Assembly: GCA_018066285.1 (NCBI GenBank)
Contig: JAGHRS010000015.1
Span: 1-64,000 of the forward strand
Source of the DNA: Candidatus Treponema caballi
Lineage (GTDB): Bacteria; Spirochaetota; Spirochaetia; Treponematales; Treponemataceae
Reading direction: 5' to 3'
Length of the DNA stretch: 64,000 nucleotides
Shown here: one piece after another, positions 17,161-23,532 of the stretch
How positions within the stretch are numbered: position 1 is the stretch's first letter
Layout of the letters: the number at the start of each line of letters is the position of its first letter
Made by a program: the position numbers and the translations under genes
The notes under the pieces: generated by a model
What the model saw: the letters and a program-made list of their open reading frames with translations, nothing else
Told to the model about the DNA's origin: nothing
The model's database searches: none

Positions 17161-18339
17161 ATGACACGCACAGAAAAACGCATATCATGTAACGGCCGCG
17201 AAATTATTCTTGTTGGAACAGCACACGTTTCACAGGCAAGTATTGATGAAGTTACGGAAGTTATAAAAACAGAAACACCAGACTGCGTCGCCATTGAACT
17301 TGATGACCAGCGCCTTGAATCCCTGAGAAATCCGGAGAACTGGCGCAATCTTGATATCGTGAAGGTTCTTAAAGAAGGCAAGGGCTTCCTCATGCTTGCA
17401 AACCTCGTGCTTTCTTCATTCCAGCGCCGCATGGGCGTTAATGCCGGAGTAAAGCCGGGCGACGAGATGAAGGCCGCTATTGCTGTTGCTGAAGAAATGC
17501 ACATCAGGACGGCGATGGTTGACCGTCCGATAAACGTGACGCTGCGCCGTGCATGGGCAAAGAACAGCCTGTGGGGCAAGTGCAAACTGCTTGCAACCCT
17601 GCTTTCAACAGCTTTTGACAAAGAGGAAATCCCTCCTGAAGAAATAGAGAAGATGAAAGATTCCAGCGAGATGGACAGCATGATGGCCGAACTCGCTGAT
17701 TATCTGCCGACAGTCAAGGAAGTGCTCATTGACGAGCGCGACATGTATCTTGCACGCTCAATCTGGGCTGCAGGCGGAACAAAGACCGTCGCTGTTCTCG
17801 GTGCAGGCCATCTGCCTGGTGTTGAAAAGCACATTCAGGCGCTCGCAGCCGCTGAAGAAACAACTGACGTTTCTGCCATTTCAGAAGTGCCGCCCGCAGG
17901 TGTCGGTGCTAAAATTGCAGGACTCGTCTTCCCGGTTGCAATCGTTGCGCTTATCGTAGCAGGTTTCTTCAAGGGCGGCGCATCCTACTCACTGGACATG
18001 CTCGTCCGCTGGCTGCTCTGGAACGGCTCTCTCGCCGCTCTTGGAACGCTGATTGCCGCCGGACATCCGCTTGCGATACTCGTTGGCTTTGTGGGAGCCC
18101 CGGTCGCAACACTGAACCCGGTCATAGGCATCGGCCTTTTCACAGGCATCGTCCAGGCATGGGCGAAAAAGCCTAAAATTGAAGACATGGAGCATCTGAA
18201 CGAAGATGCCGGCAGTATGAAGACATTCTACAAGAACCGCATCCTGCGCGTTCTGCTCGTATTCTTCCTGTCGTCAATCGGCGGCGCAATCGGAAACTTC
18301 ATCGCAGTTCCGACGCTCATTGCGAACCTGGCAGGCTGA
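17161..18339 (+). CDS. TraB/PrgY (GumN/TIKI) family membrane protein
   Basis: 392 residues. The N-terminal domain begins with the family signature LVGTAHVSQAS and continues with CVAIELDDQR; RDMYLARSIW and VLGAGHLPGV follow. The last 150 residues hold several transmembrane segments (LVFPVAIVALIVAGFF, HPLAILVGFVGAPVATLNP, VLLVFFLSSIGGAIGNFI). Relatives include PrgY/TraB, which limit peptide pheromone activity, and the TIKI metalloproteases. A proteolytic or pheromone-limiting role here is inference. AAGGA precedes the ATG. Confidence 0.88.
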   Translation: MTRTEKRISCNGREIILVGTAHVSQASIDEVTEVIKTETPDCVAIELDDQRLESLRNPENWRNLDIVKVLKEGKGFLMLANLVLSSFQRRMGVNAGVKPGDEMKAAIAVAEEMHIRTAMVDRPINVTLRRAWAKNSLWGKCKLLATLLSTAFDKEEIPPEEIEKMKDSSEMDSMMAELADYLPTVKEVLIDERDMYLARSIWAAGGTKTVAVLGAGHLPGVEKHIQALAAAEETTDVSAISEVPPAGVGAKIAGLVFPVAIVALIVAGFFKGGASYSLDMLVRWLLWNGSLAALGTLIAAGHPLAILVGFVGAPVATLNPVIGIGLFTGIVQAWAKKPKIEDMEHLNEDAGSMKTFYKNRILRVLLVFFLSSIGGAIGNFIAVPTLIANLAG

Positions 18340-18378
18340 AAAGAAGCCTGCAGCAGCATGCCGCAAACGGGTGTGTGC

Positions 18379-18804
18379 TTACGCTGCGAACGGATTCACG
18401 ATTTTGACCCCGTTTATCAGCTGTCCGTCAGCTAAATCCTCTGAGTAAAGCACAACGCAGCCGCTTTTCTCTGCTGATGAAAGAATGAGTGAGTCCCAGA
18501 ACGAAAGCCTGTTCCGAATACTGATGTCGATTGCATCAAAAATGTGGGGCAGAGTGACCTGGTCGACAGAAAAGACTTCTGCATACCCTGTAACGAATTC
18601 TTTTGCCTTATCAGGGGTACATAACTTTTTTCGTGTAACAACGCTGTAAAATTCCTGCAGACTCTGTGTTGAGATGAATCCATTGTTGTTTTTACCAGAT
18701 GTATCAATCAAGTTACGGGCAATGGCTTGTTTCTGTTTATCGCGACCATCTATTGCATAAACCAGTATGTTTGAGTCGAAGAAAACTGTATCAGTATCTG
18801 TCAT
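18379..18804 (-). CDS. PIN-domain toxin paired with an XRE antitoxin
   Basis: 141 residues. Metal-binding acidic residues of the PIN fold are present: Asp10 (FFDSNILVY), Glu51 (SLQEFYSVV), Asp104 (SFWDSLIL) and Asp123 (YSEDLADG). This is a likely ribonuclease toxin. Its ATG lies inside the 3' end of the XRE gene (14-bp overlap), which suggests translational coupling. It belongs to a different PIN subgroup from the toxin at 3269-3670. Confidence 0.88.
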   Translation of the reverse strand: MTDTDTVFFDSNILVYAIDGRDKQKQAIARNLIDTSGKNNNGFISTQSLQEFYSVVTRKKLCTPDKAKEFVTGYAEVFSVDQVTLPHIFDAIDISIRNRLSFWDSLILSSAEKSGCVVLYSEDLADGQLINGVKIVNPFAA

Positions 18805-19345
18805 ATATTTCTTCTCTTGTCATTTTCGTGCCGTCTGAGCAGATATGCAGTTCATCACTCAGGTCAATGATCTTTTGAAATGCCTGCCGTTTCCGATTAA
18901 TACGCTCTTTTCTTCCAGTTTCCCCTTTAAGCAGCTCGCAGAGTTTTTCCATCAGTTCAAGCTTTTCCGTGTATATCAGTTTTGGAAGCATATCCATGAT
19001 ATATCCCAGATACGAGGCTTGTTCTGTCAGAACGGGCTGTCCTGCCGGATCAGCAACCTCAAGCAGCGGCTCTGCTGTTTCATCCGGATATGTCATTTCA
19101 CGGTGAATTGCACCTTCTGCAGACGGCATGCTTTTTTCACAGACAGCATCTCCAATCGTACCGTCAATGATGTATTCGTAGGGAACACGATAAAAGTGTG
19201 CCAGTTCACGAATAACTTTAACCGGCGGATCAACTTCGCCCTGTTCATACTTAATGTACATCTGTCGTGAGATGTTGAGGAATGTCGCAATTGAGTTCTG
19301 GGAGTAATTGTTCATCTCCCGCAGCTGTTTCAGTATCTTGTCCAT
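18791..19345 (-). CDS. XRE-family helix-turn-helix antitoxin/regulator
   Basis: 184 residues from MDKILKQLREM. An XRE/Cro helix-turn-helix occupies residues 1-60 (SQNSIATFLNISRQMYIKYEQGE then PPVKVIRELAHFYRV). The remainder is a charged linker and a helical tail that may bind the toxin. The open frame runs 30 codons further upstream, but ATG 19345 is chosen because a consensus promoter ends six bases before it. There is no Shine-Dalgarno. Confidence 0.82.
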   Translation of the reverse strand: MDKILKQLREMNNYSQNSIATFLNISRQMYIKYEQGEVDPPVKVIRELAHFYRVPYEYIIDGTIGDAVCEKSMPSAEGAIHREMTYPDETAEPLLEVADPAGQPVLTEQASYLGYIMDMLPKLIYTEKLELMEKLCELLKGETGRKERINRKRQAFQKIIDLSDELHICSDGTKMTREEIYDRY

Positions 19346-19351
19346 ACGAAT

Positions 19352-19380
19352 AATATAGTGTGCAGGATATGAAATGTCAA
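19352..19380 (-). promoter_or_regulatory. XRE-PIN promoter, probably leaderless
   Basis: Consensus TTGACA (19375-19380), 17 bases, TATATT (19352-19357), six bases, then ATG. The start codon falls at the expected start site. It is back to back with the promoter at 19426-19453. Confidence 0.8.
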
Positions 19381-19425
19381 AATAAAAAGACAAAAAATGT
19401 ATAAGATAATATACTTGGGCTGTTA

Positions 19426-19453
19426 TTGACAGCACCTGAATCTGTTGTACACT
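19426..19453 (+). promoter_or_regulatory. promoter of the aspartyl-protease lipoprotein gene, probably leaderless
   Basis: TTGACA (19426-19431), 16 bases, TACACT (19448-19453), six bases, then ATG at 19460. No Shine-Dalgarno is present. The geometry matches the divergent XRE promoter 45 bases away. Confidence 0.78.
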
Positions 19454-19459
19454 GAATAC

Positions 19460-20488
19460 ATGAGAAAAAGTCTCATTTTCATGATGAGCCTGCTGTTTAC
19501 AGCGCTTATCCTTCTTTTTTCATGCCAGAAAAACGGGCAGACAGCTTCAGGCGAAGCTTCTTCAAACCAGCCAGAATACCGCCTTGGGGTTTTCCTTGAG
19601 TATAAGGATAATCATGGCCTTTTTACGTCAGAGACGCTTCCGGAAGTGGCTGAATTCTGGAGCAACGCGGCCAAGGCGGGCCAGATTACCAAATACACCC
19701 TGCTGACAAAAGATGAGTATGTCATCCCACTTGAACAGAATGGATACTGGCTCGTTCCCGTTTCGCTCAACGGAAAGCAGAAACGGTTTGTTTTTGATAC
19801 TGGTTGCAACGTCATTTCACTAAGTAGAAGCACAGCAAAAGAGTTCGGCATCACAAGCATTGATGACGTGCATGACTACTACCTGTTCCCGCGCGAGCTT
19901 AATCTTGGCTTTGTAAGATATGAGTATCCGGGAACGACTTCGTTTGCGTATTATGACAACGAAGATGGCATTATCGGATGGACATACTATGCGGGAACTG
20001 CTGATACGCTGACAATCGATATGCCGGGAAAACAGCTTGTAATCAACGGGAAACGTCCGGAAGACGGAGGCATTCCTCTTGATGAAACCCTGCTTGCTGC
20101 AGGACGGATTGTGATTCCTGTGGAGATTGAAGGGCATACATATACTGCAGCTCTTGATACGGGCTGGAGCAGTGATTCTGTCGCAAACTCAAAGACGACG
20201 CATTTTCCGCTTATTGAAGAATCGCGCCTTTATACGAGTTTGTCTTTTTCATGGGCAAGAGTCCGGGGCTTTGCCTGTACATACGAAGTTCCTGAGCTGA
20301 CAGCTGGCAGTGTTGTTCTTCGCGATTTTACGTTCAGGCTTCTTGACGATGAGTACACGGATGAGACTCTTGAAAAGAGCATGACCGGGTATGGCATCGA
20401 TATGATCCTCGGTGGCGATTTCTTCAGTCAGTGCCGTCTGACCATAGATTACGCCAACCGTCTCTGCTGGGTGGAACCTCCGGAGTAA
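19460..20488 (+). CDS. bilobal aspartyl-protease-like lipoprotein
   Basis: 342 residues from the leaderless ATG; a longer reading from TTG 19445 overlaps the -10 box and is rejected. The lipobox LFSC at Cys22 predicts a membrane anchor. Two retropepsin-type lobes are visible: FVFDTG at 111-115 with DGIIG at 169-173, and ALDTG at 231-235 with MILGGDFF near the C terminus. Each lobe thus has its own DTG and hydrophobic-Gly motif, as in pepsin. Substrate is unknown. It may work with the neighbouring zincin, but that is inference from position. Confidence 0.82.
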   Translation: MRKSLIFMMSLLFTALILLFSCQKNGQTASGEASSNQPEYRLGVFLEYKDNHGLFTSETLPEVAEFWSNAAKAGQITKYTLLTKDEYVIPLEQNGYWLVPVSLNGKQKRFVFDTGCNVISLSRSTAKEFGITSIDDVHDYYLFPRELNLGFVRYEYPGTTSFAYYDNEDGIIGWTYYAGTADTLTIDMPGKQLVINGKRPEDGGIPLDETLLAAGRIVIPVEIEGHTYTAALDTGWSSDSVANSKTTHFPLIEESRLYTSLSFSWARVRGFACTYEVPELTAGSVVLRDFTFRLLDDEYTDETLEKSMTGYGIDMILGGDFFSQCRLTIDYANRLCWVEPPE

Positions 20489-20515
20489 AGTTCCAATGGG
20501 AGAAAACTGAACTAA

Positions 20516-21433
20516 ATGAAAAATCGTCCTTTGATTGCAGCCTGTCTGCCCATTATCCTTTCCATGCTTCTTTCATCCTGCTCACACGGCTACAATCCGC
20601 TTGACAAGGTTAAATCCATCCCCCGCGATTCCCTCGTCTGGCTTGAGTCATACGACGGAGCTTCCGGCTACAAGAACCACAAGCTTACCTCAGACGAAAA
20701 GGATCTGATTCAGGAAACATTCCGCACGCTTCCTCCCGTCCTTCAGGAAGCGCTTGAAAACGATGTGTACGCCATCTATTTTGTGGATGGCATGTGGTAC
20801 GGCGCCCTGACTTCGCGCATTCCCGACCTTAACCAGTGCATCATCTTCATTAATCCTGACACGCTGAGTACATCCCTTTCAGAGTGGCTCACTTACCGTG
20901 ACAACACTATCTTTTCAGATGCGTCGGACACATCTTGCTTTGTGTCTGGCTGCGGAAAAAAGGGAGAAAAGTACACGGGCTTCCTGCATACGCTTACGCA
21001 TGAACTTGCGCACGTGTACGACTACATTGACCGCGTTACGCCGTATGTAGAAGACGGCATGAAAGACAATATAAAAGCAGATTCGCTTTTCTACGACACC
21101 TGGAAAGACCGCACACAGCCCCGGAACGGATATGGCACGAGTCAGCTTGAGCAGGTGGCATTCTACGGTTTTGGCGGCTGTGTATCCAGCAGTCTGGCTG
21201 CGGAAATGCTGGGCTGGCTTTCATCCTCGCCGTTCAGCTCTCTGTACGGGGCCACAAACTGGGCAGACGATTTTGCTGAAACGCTCACGTACTACTGGCT
21301 GAACAAAAAGCTCGGATTAGACTACGAAGTCACTTATCTGCAGAATGGTCAGGAAACAGCACATTTCACCTGGTCTGAAAGCGAGGCTGCAAAACGCTGG
21401 AAGCCGCTTTGCAAAGAGATTTGTGGAAAATAA
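20516..21433 (+). CDS. zincin metallopeptidase-like lipoprotein
   Basis: 305 residues. Lipobox LSSC at Cys22. The zinc site HELAH is at 162-166 (LHTLTHELAHVYD), and Glu255 in DDFAETLTYYWL is a good third ligand, giving a gluzincin-like layout. It starts 27 bases after the aspartyl-protease gene, with GGGAGA upstream. Both genes would place peptidase-like domains on the outer face of the membrane. The family is not one I can name. Confidence 0.78.
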   Translation: MKNRPLIAACLPIILSMLLSSCSHGYNPLDKVKSIPRDSLVWLESYDGASGYKNHKLTSDEKDLIQETFRTLPPVLQEALENDVYAIYFVDGMWYGALTSRIPDLNQCIIFINPDTLSTSLSEWLTYRDNTIFSDASDTSCFVSGCGKKGEKYTGFLHTLTHELAHVYDYIDRVTPYVEDGMKDNIKADSLFYDTWKDRTQPRNGYGTSQLEQVAFYGFGGCVSSSLAAEMLGWLSSSPFSSLYGATNWADDFAETLTYYWLNKKLGLDYEVTYLQNGQETAHFTWSESEAAKRWKPLCKEICGK

Positions 21434-21442
21434 ATATTTCTG

Positions 21443-21471
21443 TTGACAGAATCAATAGGGGGGGGTATAGT
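21443..21471 (+). promoter_or_regulatory. strong promoter of the radical SAM/peptide locus
   Basis: TTGACA (21443-21448), a 17-base spacer that ends in a run of eight G, then TATAGT (21466-21471). The predicted start near 21478 leaves a leader of about 250 bases before the radical SAM start codon. The G8 run makes the spacer prone to slippage, so promoter strength could vary. Confidence 0.75.
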
Positions 21472-21585
21472 TTATTTAAGAGAGAGTGAGTTTTGTTATT
21501 TAGTTAAAAAAGTAAGAAATAAAAAACAAAGTAACAATTCAACGTGTTCAATCACCACTTTTTATAGTTTTTCTCATCGAATATG

Positions 21586-21687
21586 TCCTGCGTTGCAGGA
21601 TAAAAAACGGGCAGCCGTTCTCGTAAAACGTCTGCCCGAAACGTGATAGCTATAAAAGACTACCAAATTCACCTTTTATGCTATCAC
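21586..21687. promoter_or_regulatory. three consecutive hairpins in the radical SAM leader
   Basis: Hairpin 1: TCCTGC/GCAGGA (21586-21600). Hairpin 2: CGGGCAG with CTGCCCG (21608-21638) and an inner CGTT/AACG. Hairpin 3: a 15-bp stem with one bulge, GTGATAGC(T)ATAAAAG (21643-21658) with CTTTTATGCTATCAC (21673-21687). On the minus strand hairpin 2 is followed by TTTTTT, which makes it an intrinsic terminator for an antisense RNA. On the plus strand the set could act as an attenuator or protein-binding leader. Confidence 0.7.
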
Positions 21688-21725
21688 AAAAAAATAAATG
21701 TGTAAAATGCACAAAAGGGAAGAAA

Positions 21726-23045
21726 ATGTTTGTTTCAAAACGTACTCTGTTCTTTAAATCAGAACGTAATGGGTATCTACTCTTTTCTGGAAATTCTAAC
21801 AGCCTTTATCAAATAGAGGATGAACTTGTTCCAGCAATTCAAAGAATGATTGAAAAAGGAGATACTTCTCAATTACCAGAAGATGTTGAGAAAGAATTTA
21901 GAAAAAGTGGAATAATCCTATTTGAAGATGATGAAGAATTTCTTCATCGCATGTATCTGAAATCTATGATTGCCAGATTTCGCAAGGGTGATTTGACTTT
22001 AACAATTGCGCCTACGCTGGCCTGTAATTTTAAGTGTACATATTGCTATGAAGGAGAAAGGGCCCAAGGTGGCAATATGGATGATAATGTAATAAAAGGA
22101 TTGGTTAATTTCGCAAAAAAAGGAGAATACAAAAAGGTCCATATTGTATGGTATGGAGGAGAACCACTTCTTGCTTTTGATATAATAAAGAAAATAAATG
22201 ACGAATTTGACAAAGAAGGAATAGAGTTGGCTCCTCAGTCTGCTGTCACGAATGGTTCTTTGTTAACTACTGATATTTTACAGTATGCAATTGATCGAAA
22301 GTTTAGCTATATGCAAATCACTATTGATGGTGATGAAGTTACGCATAATGCCCATAGGCCGATGAAAAACGGAGAGAACAGTTATCAGACTATTCTACAT
22401 AAATTAGATAATGCTTATGAATATTTAAAAACAACAAACCAGTCATTTCTTTTTTCAATTCGTGTGAATGTAGATGAGAATACCTGTGATTTATATCCTG
22501 ATGTAGTGAAAACACTGAAATCCCGATATTCATCAATGGTAAGTTGCTATCCTGCATTCATCGAAAAACCAAATGATGCTGAATGTCATCATGATAACTG
22601 TATGGTTTCTGCTGATCAGGCAGGTTTTATTCTTAAGTTAGCTAGAGAGAGAGGAATACAACTTACACAAACGTATCCTCTTAGTAATCGGCTGCTTAAT
22701 TGCGCTGCTCTAAAATTAGATAATTTTGTTATTTCTCCCACAGGAGATATGTATAAATGCTGGGAAGATATCGGAATTTTAGATTATTCTGTTGGTAATG
22801 TAACCTCGTCATCTTATGATAAGAATAATACTACGTTTAAGTATTTGCTTACTGCAAGTGGATATGAAAATGAAGAGTGCAGGAAGTGCCTTTTTTTATT
22901 TTCTTGTGCAGGAGGGTGCCCTAAAAAACGGCTTACGAATTTACAAAAGAAAATTGTATTGAATCCAGTGTGTTCAGTTATTAAGAATGCACCTGAACAA
23001 TTTATAGAAAGTTATTTCGAATTGAAAAATAGAGCTGCTTTGTGA
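21726..23045 (+). CDS. SPASM-domain radical SAM peptide maturase
   Basis: 439 residues from ATG 21726, chosen for GGGA upstream and the typical N terminus. The first 90 residues resemble the wing region common to peptide-modifying radical SAM enzymes. CxxxCxxC at 100-107 (CNFKCTYC) binds the SAM cluster; WYGGEPLL follows. The C terminus has the canonical SPASM set: Cys326, GDMYKC ending at 345, CxxC at 385-388, Cys394, Cys398 and Cys416, enough for two auxiliary clusters. It probably makes C-S or C-C crosslinks in the precursor encoded downstream. The gene is clearly AT-richer than its neighbours, suggesting transfer. Confidence 0.93.
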   Translation: MFVSKRTLFFKSERNGYLLFSGNSNSLYQIEDELVPAIQRMIEKGDTSQLPEDVEKEFRKSGIILFEDDEEFLHRMYLKSMIARFRKGDLTLTIAPTLACNFKCTYCYEGERAQGGNMDDNVIKGLVNFAKKGEYKKVHIVWYGGEPLLAFDIIKKINDEFDKEGIELAPQSAVTNGSLLTTDILQYAIDRKFSYMQITIDGDEVTHNAHRPMKNGENSYQTILHKLDNAYEYLKTTNQSFLFSIRVNVDENTCDLYPDVVKTLKSRYSSMVSCYPAFIEKPNDAECHHDNCMVSADQAGFILKLARERGIQLTQTYPLSNRLLNCAALKLDNFVISPTGDMYKCWEDIGILDYSVGNVTSSSYDKNNTTFKYLLTASGYENEECRKCLFLFSCAGGCPKKRLTNLQKKIVLNPVCSVIKNAPEQFIESYFELKNRAAL

Positions 23046-23201
23046 AGTGTACCTTGAAAGCGGACGTTTTTGTCTAACTTTTTGAGTACAACTTCATAAG
23101 AGTAGCTTTAAATTAAATTCAAGGAATAAATATAAGCGGAATAACTGAAGGTGCACATTCAAAAAAAGCTGGGTATTTATTTACTTGAAAAGGAGATAAT
23201 T

Positions 23202-23474
23202 ATGAGAAAAATCGAAAGTTTTTCTATTGCGGAATCATTTGGCTGGGAAACAACCAGTGAAAATGAATTAATGGAAGTAAATGGAGGTAGTGGAAAACGT
23301 GATACCTATTGTGGTTGTTACGGGGATGGAGGATATTGCAATAATGTTAATATTAATAGCAATAACAATAGCAATAGCAACAATACAAATGTTAATGTAT
23401 CCGCGAAGGTTCCAATTTGCGGAGATATTAAACCTGCAAAAACAAACCAGGGCCTTAAACAGTCTGCTCGCTAG
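23202..23474 (+). CDS. double-glycine RiPP precursor peptide, Cys/Asn-rich
   Basis: 90 residues with the best Shine-Dalgarno of the locus (AAAAGGAGATAATT then ATG). Residues 1-29 form a leader that ends in ELMEVNGG, the ELxxVxGG signature cut by C39 peptidases. The 61-residue core starts SGKRDTYCGCYGDGGYC: Cys37, 39, 46 and Tyr36, 40, 45. A tract with 12 Asn in 19 residues follows (47-65), alternating with Ser, Val and Ile, then Cys73 and a Lys-rich tail. No known family was recognised. Position between a SPASM enzyme and a C39 exporter supports a modified, exported peptide. Confidence 0.85.
   Translation: MRKIESFSIAESFGWETTSENELMEVNGGSGKRDTYCGCYGDGGYCNNVNINSNNNSNSNNTNVNVSAKVPICGDIKPAKTNQGLKQSAR
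23355..23378 (+). repeat. hexanucleotide repeat (AATARC)4 inside the precursor gene
   Basis: Four in-frame copies of AATAGC/AATAAC encode Asn-Ser or Asn-Asn pairs in the middle of the Asn tract. Gain or loss of units would change the core length without breaking the frame. Confidence 0.75.
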
Positions 23475-23482
23475 TTGAACTT

Positions 23483-23517
23483 CTCCTGAGCAGGATAATA
23501 TATGTTCTGCTCAGGAG
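23483..23517 (+). promoter_or_regulatory. stem-loop directly after the precursor gene
   Basis: Perfect 11-bp stem CTCCTGAGCAG (23483-23493) with CTGCTCAGGAG (23507-23517) and a 13-base loop, 8 bases past the precursor stop. No T run follows. It could protect the precursor mRNA 3' end or reduce read-through into the export genes, giving more peptide than transporter. Confidence 0.75.
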
Positions 23518-23532
23518 TGAATTGAGCCCTTT

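Noticed and set aside
21443-21646. 67-codon plus-strand ORF before the maturase
   Set aside because: It begins inside the -35 box, uses a non-ATG start, lacks a ribosome binding site and runs through the leader hairpins.
21586-21687. integron attC site (treponemal integrons exist)
   Set aside because: No paired RYYYAAC and GTTRRRY core sites flank the hairpins and no integrase is nearby.
23100-23201. separate promoter for the precursor gene
   Set aside because: Only weak matches (TTAAAT-17-TATAAG) in AT-rich DNA; not enough to call.
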